Shown one piece after another: positions 8,701 through 16,832 of a stretch of 64,000 nucleotides of DNA. The translations under genes were made by a program, and so were the position numbers. The notes below the pieces were generated by a model that saw only the letters and a program-made list of their open reading frames with translations, did not search any database and had not been told where the DNA came from. Every line of letters begins with the position of its first letter. The first letter of the stretch is position 1. The DNA lies in contig CAMLKK010000008.1 in NCBI GenBank assembly GCA_946480715.1, positions 1 through 64,000 on the forward strand. Reading direction: 5' to 3'. Origin of the DNA: an uncultured Bacteriovorax sp. Its GTDB lineage: Bacteria > Bdellovibrionota > Bacteriovoracia > Bacteriovoracales > Bacteriovoracaceae.

Positions 8701-9981
8701 TTAAAGCGAAATATATGCAAGCTCGAACGGGTTATATTCATAATACGAAAGTGTTGTGAAATAACGAAGAGGATGTTCGGTCGCTTGAATGTATGGATTA
8801 GTCGCAGTTGCTTTTGTAAAGACGTTTGTAGAGCCACTGTATTGCAAATAAGGAATAGTCATCGTTCCTTCCGCCCATCCAGCAGGGTTACCTAAAGTGG
8901 TCATTCTCACCATCAGACCTTTTACTGCTGTGATGCTTGTCAAACTATTCCAGCCTACACCCGTGGCGTGATTGAATTTGGTAGCAGCAGCGTACAATGA
9001 ATTTTTGGCCGTTGTACTTCCATTCATCGCCGAGAGTGCAGAAGCATTGATTGCCATTGCATACAAGCCCACTGTTTTATTCGTGATCATTGCATCCATA
9101 GCTGTTGAGCTTGCAACAATTTTATTGACTGCACTTGTACTTGCAACCATCGTTGCCATCGCTGTTGAACTAGCAGAAATGATGTTCATAGACGTTGAAC
9201 TTGCAGTCATTGCCGTCAATGCACTGTTATCAGCAATGATAAGGTTTAAGGCACTCGAATTTGCAGCAATCGAAGTCATACCAGGTGTGCTTGCGAAAAG
9301 AGCATTATAATAAGTACTGTTCCCAATAAGAATATTCATGGCCGTTGTAATTGCAGTAATGACTGTCATAGTACTCGCGTCTGCAAAAATAATACTTCTC
9401 GAAACTGAATTACTAAAGACCGCATTCATTGCATTCGAACTAGCGGCCATAACAATTGTTGCCGCGGTGTTGGCGATGATTAAACTCATGGCCGATGAAT
9501 TAGCTGCGATGGCAGTCATTGCCGTAGAGCTACCAGAAATGGTTGCCCATGCTGTCGAGTTCGCTAACAAGGCACTCATTGCAATTGTACTAGAGGCGAC
9601 AATGTTCATGGCCGATGAATTGGCAGCTAAGATCGGCATCGCTGTTGTACTGGAAGTGATAGATGACATCGCAGTAGCACTGGCTGTGATTGAATTCATC
9701 GCAGTCGTACTGGCTACAATTAAATTCATATTTGTCGCACTGGCCGCAACGGCCTTCATACCCGATCCAGAGTTGAAAAGAGTATTCAGCTCAGAAAGAT
9801 CCGACACTTTTATATTTGAACTATTTCCAGAATCGATTGTTGGAAGTTTAGCTAACAATTCATCGATTGTTGGTGATGAAGAAGATCCACCACTACCAGA
9901 AAAAAATTGATTAAAATTGCTCGCAAATACTTGCGATGAAATCAACAATGAAAAAACTAGAATTTTAAAATTTTTCCCCAT
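8701..9981 (-). CDS. exported decapeptide-repeat protein
   Basis: 426 residues: signal peptide (1-21), a Gly/Ser-rich stretch (27-37), then about 25 units of exactly ten residues from about 71 to 330, and a distinct C-terminal region to 426. The typical unit is SSTAMNxIxA, with Ser/Asn at position 1, Thr/Ser at 3, Ala at 4, Met at 5 and Ala at 10. The register holds with no insertion for at least 22 units. From memory, similar xSTAMxAVxA repeats occur in phage tail-fibre-like proteins. A beta-solenoid or elongated surface fibre is plausible. Function not known. Confidence 0.8.
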   Translation of the reverse strand: MGKNFKILVFSLLISSQVFASNFNQFFSGSGGSSSSPTIDELLAKLPTIDSGNSSNIKVSDLSELNTLFNSGSGMKAVAASATNMNLIVASTTAMNSITASATAMSSITSSTTAMPILAANSSAMNIVASSTIAMSALLANSTAWATISGSSTAMTAIAANSSAMSLIIANTAATIVMAASSNAMNAVFSNSVSRSIIFADASTMTVITAITTAMNILIGNSTYYNALFASTPGMTSIAANSSALNLIIADNSALTAMTASSTSMNIISASSTAMATMVASTSAVNKIVASSTAMDAMITNKTVGLYAMAINASALSAMNGSTTAKNSLYAAATKFNHATGVGWNSLTSITAVKGLMVRMTTLGNPAGWAEGTMTIPYLQYSGSTNVFTKATATNPYIQATEHPLRYFTTLSYYEYNPFELAYISL

Positions 9982-10068
9982 CCATAAATTTTAGCATAGA
10001 AGAAAATTCAAAAAGCTTCATCACCATCAAATACTCTTTAACTGTCCCGCCCCAATCCATTTAGTACA

Positions 10069-10194
10069 CCATTAAATTCAAATCAATTCAGATTCTAGGA
10101 ACGACGAGCGAAATCGAGGGAGCGTACAAACGGTACGTGACCGAGGTTGAGACGAGGAAGTGACGACGAAGATGGATTGATTTCAATTTAATGG
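10069..10194. repeat. inverted-repeat element abutting the 3' end of tRNA-Cys
   Basis: Arms of 19 bases (10069-10087 and 10176-10194) are complementary except at one position. They enclose about 88 bases that are purine-rich on the plus strand, with a small central hairpin CGTAC/GTACG. The right arm includes the encoded CCA of the tRNA-Cys gene. On the tRNA's strand it would form a long hairpin directly after the mature 3' end, so it may help processing or termination, or be a mobile repeat inserted beside the tRNA. Confidence 0.65.
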
Positions 10195-10269
10195 AGGTGA
10201 CGGGCGGATTTGAACCGCCGGCTTTACGGTTTTGCAAACCGTTCCATTGGACCACTCTGGCACGTCACC
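10192..10269 (-). tRNA. tRNA-Cys (anticodon GCA)
   Basis: The minus strand shows a 7-base acceptor stem GGTGACG/CGTCACC, an anticodon arm GGTTTGCAAAACC with anticodon GCA, a T-arm GGCGGTTCAAATCCGCC, and discriminator U73, which is the usual identity base for cysteine tRNAs. CCA is encoded (10192-10194). It lies upstream, on the same strand, of nothing but the inverted-repeat element, and downstream of the HU/IHF gene. Confidence 0.95.
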
Positions 10270-10332
10270 AATGAAATAGATAAGAGGGATTCTGCAAGAA
10301 TCCCCCACTTTTGTCAATGCAATTTCGCTAGA

Positions 10333-10638
10333 TTAAGCTTCGCGGATAACGTATTTGTCTTTTCCTTCGTCGACCATCTCTTTAAGTTCTTTACCAACTT
10401 TAAAGAAAGGAACTTTCTTTGGAGGAACTTTTACGATTTTTCCTGTCTTAGGATTGCGTCCTTCGTAGGCCTTGTAGTTTCTGTTGGCGAATGATCCGAA
10501 GCCTCTGATTTCGATTCTCTCGTCCTCATAGAGGGCCTTAATCATGCTATCAAAAGTAATATTGATGATTGTTTCAGCTTGCTTGTGAGTCAGGTTGGCC
10601 TGTTTTTCAAGCGCTGCAATCAAATCTGCCTTCGTCAT
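10333..10638 (-). CDS. HU/IHF-family DNA-binding protein
   Basis: 101 residues, the family's full length. It binds and bends DNA as a dimer. The DNA-arm signature RIEIRGFGSF is followed by GRNPKTGKIV and the C-terminal helix FKVGKELKEMVD. The start MTKADLIAALEK and the RNPKTG arm with its intercalating Pro are closest to IHF-beta type proteins, though HU cannot be ruled out by eye. GAAGGAGAACGTCC gives a strong ribosome site. The gene is transcribed toward tRNA-Cys. Confidence 0.92.
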   Translation of the reverse strand: MTKADLIAALEKQANLTHKQAETIINITFDSMIKALYEDERIEIRGFGSFANRNYKAYEGRNPKTGKIVKVPPKKVPFFKVGKELKEMVDEGKDKYVIREA

Positions 10639-10689
10639 GGACGTTCTCCTTCAGAGTTTTTCTTTGTGTAATCTCTATCGGTTAGAAAC

Positions 10690-10812
10690 CTAAAAGACTT
10701 TAGTCAGCCTCCTTAAATGGGCAGTTTTGTTGGAGCTCATTTCAGGCGCATGACGTCTATCTTGCTGAATTTTATCACTTTTTTGAGCATTTTGAAAGAG
10801 TTCATCGGTCAC
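10690..10812 (-). CDS. possible 40-residue small protein upstream of the HU/IHF gene
   Basis: A GTG at 10812 has a near-perfect AGGAGGA at 10824-10818 (5-base spacing) and opens 40 codons ending TAG. The product, starting VTDELFQNAQ, is hydrophilic, basic toward the C-terminus and has no motif. A second AAGGAGG lies inside its 3' end. It could be a leader peptide or a real small protein co-transcribed with the HU/IHF gene 51 bases downstream. An overlapping 22-codon ATG frame at 10805 is a weaker alternative because of its 12-base spacing. Confidence 0.4.
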   Translation of the reverse strand: MTDELFQNAQKSDKIQQDRRHAPEMSSNKTAHLRRLTKVF

Positions 10813-10914
10813 GTTCGTCCTCCTGTTAAAATTAAAGGGATGATTGACGTGGATATTCTTGCCTAAAGTTTGAGAATCAGAAGTCGATCAAGAAGTGTGG
10901 AGATTAGTTTTAGT

Positions 10915-12639
10915 ATGAGTCAGTTTAAGCACATGCGTTCAAACAAAAGTGTAGTGTCGATTTTTATAATCGCTGTGACACTTTTTGTTTCAAGTTGTGT
11001 GCAGGGAACGGGATCAACTGGTAAACGAGCTCGCATAAAAGATTTTTCGATCGTAGAAGAGTTTAAGGGATGTCCTGATGCTTTTCTTCTGATGGATAAG
11101 TCATCACCTGATACATGTTCAACTGCGTGTCCAGCGGGATTGCATGCAGCTTCAGCTGAAGAAAAAGCAGAGCTCATTAAAGCTCTTACAGAAGATGAAA
11201 ATGATGGTCTTGTTGCTCTTATTAACAATTCAGGAAATATCTGTTTAGAAGACGTCACTGTTGTTAAACGCCCTACTCTGCAAATTGATGTGAGAAATGA
11301 TTTTTGTTCTTGTATCAATGGAAAGAGCGATATCATCAACGATTGCGATGCCATTTGTGAAAGTAAGCCTTTTACAACAGAGCCTACTCTTTATGTGAAC
11401 GGTATTGTTGGTCCTGAAATCGAATTGAATGACATGTTTAAAAACGTACATAACTGGTGTACGCAAAAAATTGAAAGTGATGATACAGATCCAATGTGTA
11501 CGATGGAAGCTACGGATGGAACAAACACTATTCGTAATATTCCTGTTCAAACAAATCCAGGATCAAATTCGTGGTCTGCTAACTTAACTGGATTAGCACT
11601 CGATCGAACATACGTTGTAAAATTGATTGAATCAAAAGCTGGTTCAGAAGCGCAATCAAAAGAATTCCAGATCAGAAGAAAACGTCAAACAACTAACGAC
11701 AATTCATCTGGTGCTTTAAAAATTACTCCCATTAGCCAGTACTCTTGTATCAGTTATGGTCAGGCGACAAGTCCGACAACAAACCTTACAAGAAGAATTA
11801 CTGATTCATTCTCAAAATATTTTTACTACTTCCCTTCAAATGAAACTCCTGCACCAATGCCTCCTGTGGCCGGTGGAAATGAGTCGACAATTGTTTGTCA
11901 TGATGAACAGCTTTATCCAGGTAACGATAAAACGGAAAATCCTCGTTTAGAACTTATTCCTCAAGCGTTTGCGATGTGGGATAAATCAGATAGTCGATTT
12001 GCAAAGAAGGCCGAATACGGCGGTAAAATGCATATCTCAAAAATCATTGAAGATCGATTGGCGCAGGAACATCCAAACAGCGGAATCACTGAAGTCAGTT
12101 TATTCTTCTCACTCAATTATTCATTCAGGCCACCAACACAAAGTACATCAGCGACAAACAACCAAGGTGTTCTTGGGTTTATCATGGTGCCTTTTACAGA
12201 CACAGTAACGAAAAAATCGTACTGTCCAACGGCCGCACAATTACAGGGAACAGTTCCACTGTTTGATGTATTGGGTGATTATGTTTCAGATACAGAGGGA
12301 CTTTTCCTCTCTGAAAAAGAAGCAGAGACAGTTCAAAACGGATCGGGTTATACGCCAGTTTACGGAACAATGTTTGTGACGGAAACAACACTTAAGAAAT
12401 ATGGATTCTACATTGAAAATCAGTTGAAGATTAAAGCAACTGACTCTTCTTTTGGATCGAAAACAATTCACTTCTATTGGCCAACAAGTCCTACGGCCGA
12501 TCCACTTCTTTCAGGTGGACGTAAACTTTTCACTGTTCGTCGCTTTGATGAACTCTCAGGAAATATTCCGACAACTCCACCGGTTGAAGGAACTACGACT
12601 GATAAACGTATTGGTTGTATTCCGAAATCTTCTAACTAA
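10915..12639 (+). CDS. large lipoprotein of unknown function, Cys-rich N-terminal half
   Basis: 574 residues from the ATG at 10915, with GGAG 12 bases upstream; the longer frame uses a TTG. The signal peptide ends in the lipobox VSSC followed by VQGTGS, so it is probably lipidated. Residues about 45-190 are rich in Cys (CPDAF, CSTACPAG, FCSCING, DCDAICES). A beta-sandwich-like segment follows (LTGLALDRTYVVKLI), then a region with PTTNLTRRITDSFSKYFYYF. No family recognised. It overlaps the convergent membrane-protein gene by 8 bases at the 3' ends. Confidence 0.72.
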   Translation: MSQFKHMRSNKSVVSIFIIAVTLFVSSCVQGTGSTGKRARIKDFSIVEEFKGCPDAFLLMDKSSPDTCSTACPAGLHAASAEEKAELIKALTEDENDGLVALINNSGNICLEDVTVVKRPTLQIDVRNDFCSCINGKSDIINDCDAICESKPFTTEPTLYVNGIVGPEIELNDMFKNVHNWCTQKIESDDTDPMCTMEATDGTNTIRNIPVQTNPGSNSWSANLTGLALDRTYVVKLIESKAGSEAQSKEFQIRRKRQTTNDNSSGALKITPISQYSCISYGQATSPTTNLTRRITDSFSKYFYYFPSNETPAPMPPVAGGNESTIVCHDEQLYPGNDKTENPRLELIPQAFAMWDKSDSRFAKKAEYGGKMHISKIIEDRLAQEHPNSGITEVSLFFSLNYSFRPPTQSTSATNNQGVLGFIMVPFTDTVTKKSYCPTAAQLQGTVPLFDVLGDYVSDTEGLFLSEKEAETVQNGSGYTPVYGTMFVTETTLKKYGFYIENQLKIKATDSSFGSKTIHFYWPTSPTADPLLSGGRKLFTVRRFDELSGNIPTTPPVEGTTTDKRIGCIPKSSN

Positions 12640-13426
12640 AGAACATGTTGTTTACGACTTTCGTGGCAGGCCCTAATTCTTTGCCGTAAAAAACGATAAT
12701 GATCACAAGACGAATGATTGTGAGGATCAATACACGCAGAAAAAAGAGTCCAATAGCTCCGAGTACTGAACTATCTTTTCGTTTCATGATTCTCTCTAAG
12801 AGAAAACCAATGAGAATCGTCGAAATCATAATGCCCACGAACCACACAAGCTTATCGCGGTCTTCAATGATTTTTACGGCGCTTGGAATAGCGTCTTTAT
12901 CTTTGATGAGTTTGACGGAAAGAATGGAGATTTTTGGGAATTTCTCTATGTAGGGAGCAAATTTACTGTCTTTTGTATTTTCCTTAAGCAGTTTGAGTAG
13001 TTCTTCTTCACTCATGGCCTGCAGACGCGCTAGAGGGAGTCTGATGTCTTCTGAGAGGGATTTTCCAGTCGTCCCCTCTTTTGCTCTATTGGCCTTTTTA
13101 TCGGCGAGAGTTTTTGCCGCTGCATTTAAGTCTACATTTGTTTTTGCTTCTTCTAAGTCCTGATCTGTGACTTCACTCATCGAAGAGTCCGTCTCCTGGA
13201 TTTTAGACGTATCATCGATCACTTTATCAGCGTCTTTATTGTATCGTTTTAAGAGCTGTTCGAGATCTTTAGTGTCGTGACCTTCATCGACTTGAACAGC
13301 TTCTTGCTGAGTCTGTGAAGAATCGTCCTGAGCAAAAGAAAGAGAAGGGCCTTCAAGAAGAAGGCCCAACGTGAACATTAATAGTGTGATTTTAACTTTT
13401 TTAAACTGCAATTTTCTTTGACTCAT
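12632..13426 (-). CDS. exported/membrane protein of unknown function downstream of secF
   Basis: 264 residues from ATG 13426, which lies inside the last codons of secF (26-base overlap, different frame). An N-terminal signal or anchor (ITLLMFTLGLLLEGPSLSFAQ) precedes an acidic, probably helical region (about 30-140) and two or three C-terminal membrane segments (VGIMISTILIGFLL, LFFLRVLILTIIRLVIIIVF). No Shine-Dalgarno is seen, in keeping with translation coupled to secF. The position after secDF suggests, but does not prove, a role at the translocon or envelope. No family recognised. Confidence 0.65.
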   Translation of the reverse strand: MSQRKLQFKKVKITLLMFTLGLLLEGPSLSFAQDDSSQTQQEAVQVDEGHDTKDLEQLLKRYNKDADKVIDDTSKIQETDSSMSEVTDQDLEEAKTNVDLNAAAKTLADKKANRAKEGTTGKSLSEDIRLPLARLQAMSEEELLKLLKENTKDSKFAPYIEKFPKISILSVKLIKDKDAIPSAVKIIEDRDKLVWFVGIMISTILIGFLLERIMKRKDSSVLGAIGLFFLRVLILTIIRLVIIIVFYGKELGPATKVVNNMFFS

Positions 13427-14336
13427 TTTTTGTTGAACCAAATTTTTTCGTAACGACATCAGATAGAACAACGAACCCAGCAGCAACGTAAACTGTTGAG
13501 TATGTTCCAAGGAAAATACCAACTGAAAGAACGAAGAAGAAATCTTTAATCGCTCCACCGCCAAAAATGTACATGGCCGCACAAACGATAAAAGTAGCAA
13601 GCGCCGTTACAATTGTACGTGAAAGCGTGTCGTTAACAGCATCATTGATGTTTTCAATCAATGTCTTATTAGGGTTTTTAGTTTCGTATTCGCGAATACG
13701 GTCGTAAATAACAACCGTATCGTTAACTGAATAACCAATAAGAGCAAGAAGAGCACCTACGATCTGCAGAGAGAATTCCATTCCAGTGAACGCGATAATC
13801 CCACCAATGATGAGAAGATCGTGGATGATGGAAACCATTGTTCCCGGAGCGTATCTAAAGTCGAAACGAACAGAAACATAGATCATGATACAAAGAATCG
13901 CCCAGAACATAGCTTTGATCGCTGAGTTTCTCAGCTCGTGACCAGCTTTTGGACCAACGATATCCACTTTTTCAATTTCAACAGTGTTACCTGCGAATGA
14001 TGTATTAAGTGTTTTTGTAATTTGTTCAGTAACGGCACCAAGTTCATTTTCAGCGGCCTGAACTTTAATAAGAACACTGTTTCCAGACTCTCCGATCGTT
14101 TGAACTGAAACACCTTTAAAGCCAGCGTTATCAAGTGTAGAACGAAGATCATCAAGACTGACTACTGTTGCAAATTTTGCTTGAACTTCAGCACCACCGC
14201 GGAAGTCTACACCGTAATTCATTCTTGTTAAAATTGCCCAGACTGAAATCAAACAAACAACAAGTGACATCATCGTAATGACTTTCATTTTTCCCATGAA
14301 ATCGAAACGAGTACCGCTTTTAATTAATTCGAACAT
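13401..14336 (-). CDS. secF: protein translocase subunit SecF
   Basis: 311 residues; SecF works with SecD to pull exported proteins into the periplasm using the proton gradient. The start MFELIKSGTRFDFMGK at 14336 has GGAGAG; the longer frame starts at TTG. After the first membrane segment comes GVDFRGGAEVQ, the family's conserved periplasmic entry. Late membrane segments include SVNDTVVIYDRIREY, the SecF signature in TM4, and ALATFIVCAAMYIFGG. Located 23 bases after secD. Confidence 0.97.
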   Translation of the reverse strand: MFELIKSGTRFDFMGKMKVITMMSLVVCLISVWAILTRMNYGVDFRGGAEVQAKFATVVSLDDLRSTLDNAGFKGVSVQTIGESGNSVLIKVQAAENELGAVTEQITKTLNTSFAGNTVEIEKVDIVGPKAGHELRNSAIKAMFWAILCIMIYVSVRFDFRYAPGTMVSIIHDLLIIGGIIAFTGMEFSLQIVGALLALIGYSVNDTVVIYDRIREYETKNPNKTLIENINDAVNDTLSRTIVTALATFIVCAAMYIFGGGAIKDFFFVLSVGIFLGTYSTVYVAAGFVVLSDVVTKKFGSTKNESKKIAV

Positions 14337-14359
14337 ATATCTCTCCAAAATTTTTTAAA

Positions 14360-16066
14360 TTAAATACTAAGCGATTCGCCGTTGTTTTTATCCATATAAA
14401 GTTCAAAGAAAATCTTTGAAACAGCATAGGCCGTATAAAGTGTAACCGCTAAACCGATAAGAAGAGTAACTGCGAATCCTCTGATTGGACCTGTACCGAA
14501 GTTAAGCAAACAAAATCCTGCAGCAGCTGAAGTGATGTTGGCGTCTAGGAGTGTCCATAGAGCAGAATCAAATCCCATCTGTACAGCGCGTACTCGGCTA
14601 ATTCCGTTACGAAGTTCTTCACGAATTTTTTCCATGATGATGATGTTACCATCAACGGCCATACCAACGGTCAGTGCAATACCCGCAATCCCTGGAAGTG
14701 TTAAAGTTGCTTCCATCGAAATGAGAATGGCCACTGTGAAAAGAACGTTAAGAATAAGTGTTACTACGGCGATTACACCTGAGAAACGGTAGTAAATGAT
14801 GGCGAAGATAAAGAGAAGAACGCATCCGATAACTGAAGCCATCTGCGCTTTTCCGATCGCATCTTGTCCAAGGTTAGGTCCAACTGTTCTTTGCTCTAAG
14901 AAATCAAGCTGAACTGGAAGGGCACCCGCTCTTAGAACGAGGGCAAGGTCACGAGCTTCTGACATAATTTTATTAAAGTTTGCTCCACCACCAAGTGTGA
15001 TCTGAGCATTTCCACCAGCAATTTTGGCCTGAATAACAGGAGCTGAATAAACGTTACCGTCAAGAACTACGGCCATACGTTTACCAATATTCGCCCCAGT
15101 CGTTTCTTCAAAACGTTTTGCGCCTTGAGGTTTAAATTCCATCGAAACATATGGTTCATTTTTCTGTGGATCAATTTGTACGCGAGCGTCTGAAAGATCA
15201 TCACCTGTAATACGTGGGGTTGCCTCAATAACAAAAGGGATATTGGCCGCTTCGGCATTTGCTTGATTGCTTGGTTTTTCAAAAGCAATTTCGTGATTTT
15301 CAGGAAGATCTTTTGCTAAAAATTCATTGAGCTTACGAAGGTAATCAGAAAAACGTTCACCTTTTTTGTATTCAATACCAGATGCTTTTGCTTTATCCAA
15401 CCATCCCATCATTGTAGCAGGAGGAATTGTATCGTTGACGATTTTGAATTCCAGTTTCGCTGTTTTACCGATAAGTTCTTTTGCTCTTTCGATATCACGC
15501 ACACCTGGAAGCTGAACAACGATTCTATCTTTACCTTGTGCTGTGATTTCTGGTTCTGTTACACCGAATTCATCGATACGGTTACGAATTACTTCAATTG
15601 ATTTCCCAACTGATTGATCTTCTATTTGCGCTTTAATCGGTGAAGCAAGTGCTACTTGAAAGTTCTCACCTTGCTCCATTGTGATGCGAATAGTGCTACC
15701 GAAGTATTCTTTAATTTTTTTCTTAGCAGCTTCAGCATCTGAAGATTTAGCTAGAGTAAAAGATTGTTTTGGATCCATTGGATCGCTTGCATCAAGAGCG
15801 CCAATCGTCATCGCAATTTCTTGGTCTTTTAAAAGAGACTCAATTTTTCTTGCGTATGTTTGGACTTCATCACGGTAAACTTTTTTAAAGTCGATTCCCA
15901 TGATCATGTAGAGTCCACCTTGAAGGTCAAGGCCTAGATTGATCTTAGATTTGATTGGGTATGATCCGTTCTCGTCGATTTTGAAAGCAGTTGGAATAAT
16001 CACTGCGATAGATACGGCAACTAGAATAACAAGCACACTAAAGCGTACCCACCAGCTGGTCTTCAT
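14360..16066 (-). CDS. secD: protein translocase subunit SecD
   Basis: 568 residues. The GLDLQGGLYMIM motif follows TM1, then the large periplasmic domain (about 50-380) with RNRIDEFGVTEPEI and IVVQLPGV. The membrane core carries GMAVDGNIIIMEKIREE, the conserved TM4 motif, and SALWTLLDANITS. GGGAG is 7 bases before the ATG. Forms an operon with secF and the 264-residue gene, set off from the upstream tatA by a terminator. Confidence 0.97.
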   Translation of the reverse strand: MKTSWWVRFSVLVILVAVSIAVIIPTAFKIDENGSYPIKSKINLGLDLQGGLYMIMGIDFKKVYRDEVQTYARKIESLLKDQEIAMTIGALDASDPMDPKQSFTLAKSSDAEAAKKKIKEYFGSTIRITMEQGENFQVALASPIKAQIEDQSVGKSIEVIRNRIDEFGVTEPEITAQGKDRIVVQLPGVRDIERAKELIGKTAKLEFKIVNDTIPPATMMGWLDKAKASGIEYKKGERFSDYLRKLNEFLAKDLPENHEIAFEKPSNQANAEAANIPFVIEATPRITGDDLSDARVQIDPQKNEPYVSMEFKPQGAKRFEETTGANIGKRMAVVLDGNVYSAPVIQAKIAGGNAQITLGGGANFNKIMSEARDLALVLRAGALPVQLDFLEQRTVGPNLGQDAIGKAQMASVIGCVLLFIFAIIYYRFSGVIAVVTLILNVLFTVAILISMEATLTLPGIAGIALTVGMAVDGNIIIMEKIREELRNGISRVRAVQMGFDSALWTLLDANITSAAAGFCLLNFGTGPIRGFAVTLLIGLAVTLYTAYAVSKIFFELYMDKNNGESLSI

Positions 16067-16099
16067 TAAAAACTCCCTTTTTTAAGAACTATAATTGCA

Positions 16100-16145
16100 A
16101 AAAAAAACTATACTTTTCAGTTGATCCAAAAAGTATAGTTTAAGT
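16100..16145 (-). terminator. intrinsic terminator between tatA and secD
   Basis: A 13-base-pair stem (16105-16117 with 16129-16141) has an 11-base loop and is followed on the minus strand by a run of nine T. It would end transcripts from the queA-tgt-yajC-tatA block, so secDF needs read-through or its own promoter. Confidence 0.8.
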
Positions 16146-16165
16146 TTTTACACAAATGCAACAAT

Positions 16166-16426
16166 TTATGATTTTTTAGCAGTGTCTTCTGAATCGTCTG
16201 CGTGAACAGCGACTTTCGTCACTTCCGCTTCGATATCTTTTTTCGATTCATTTGGAGTTGTCGGAGCAGGTTTGTTGATCTCGTTCATCATATCATCACG
16301 GGCCTTTTGGAATTCTCTAACCGCTTGGCCTAGGCCTTTTGCGAGTTCAGGAATTTTCTTTGGTCCAAGAAAGAGAAGAGCAATAACAAAAATGAGAAGT
16401 AATTCGCCGCCGCCTAATCCAAACAT
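16166..16426 (-). CDS. tatA: Sec-independent translocase protein TatA
   Basis: 86 residues: an N-terminal membrane helix (GELLLIFVIALLFL), the FGPKK-like hinge here GPKKIPELAKGLGQAVREF, an amphipathic helix, and a charged tail. These are the usual TatA/E features; TatB is normally longer. TatA forms the pore that moves folded twin-Arg proteins. No tatC is in the window. Its place between yajC and secD mixes Tat and Sec genes. Confidence 0.9.
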   Translation of the reverse strand: MFGLGGGELLLIFVIALLFLGPKKIPELAKGLGQAVREFQKARDDMMNEINKPAPTTPNESKKDIEAEVTKVAVHADDSEDTAKKS

Positions 16427-16441
16427 ATCAATATCTCCGTT

Positions 16442-16810
16442 TTACTTTTTCGCAGAATCTTTAGCATTGTCTTGAAGTGATTTATAAAGGCCAGCAATCT
16501 GACTCTTTAAAATTTTAAATTTAACACCTTCAGAAACTTCAACTGTTACTACAGTGTCTGTCATGCCGTGAATAACACCAATTATGCCAGATTTAGTGTA
16601 AATTTCATCACCTTTAGCAAGTTTATTAATCATTGCCTGTTCTTCATCGAATTTCTTTTTCTGAGGACGAATCATCAAGAAATAGAAAATAACAAAAACA
16701 ACTACTAACGGTAAAAACTGCATCAAAGGATTTTGAGCGGAAGCTGCTGCTTCTTGAGCAAAAGTGTTTGATGAGTAAGCAAGAGTTAACAGAGAAAGTA
16801 ATTTAGTCAT
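16442..16810 (-). CDS. yajC: preprotein translocase accessory subunit YajC
   Basis: 122 residues from ATG 16810, with AAGGAAAAC upstream. One membrane segment (LPLVVVFVIFYFLMIRPQ) is followed by the family signature RPQKKK and the cytoplasmic domain (LAKGDEIYTKSGIIGVI). Before it is an extra N-terminal hydrophobic stretch ending TFAQ, which resembles a signal peptide. YajC associates with SecDF. Lies 22 bases after tgt. Confidence 0.95.
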   Translation of the reverse strand: MTKLLSLLTLAYSSNTFAQEAAASAQNPLMQFLPLVVVFVIFYFLMIRPQKKKFDEEQAMINKLAKGDEIYTKSGIIGVIHGMTDTVVTVEVSEGVKFKILKSQIAGLYKSLQDNAKDSAKK

Positions 16811-16832
16811 GAGTTTTCCTTCAAGAAAAATT

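Noticed and set aside
8972..9910. Two long plus-strand open frames (112 and 190 codons) opposite the decapeptide gene
   Set aside because: They are antisense shadows: a repeat of exact 30-base period with Ala/Ser/Met codons leaves the opposite frame open. They have no ribosome site or signal, while the minus-strand gene has a signal peptide.
16327..16336. A third GCCTAGGC copy, inside tatA
   Set aside because: It is a single copy within coding sequence and not at a promoter, so it is most likely chance.
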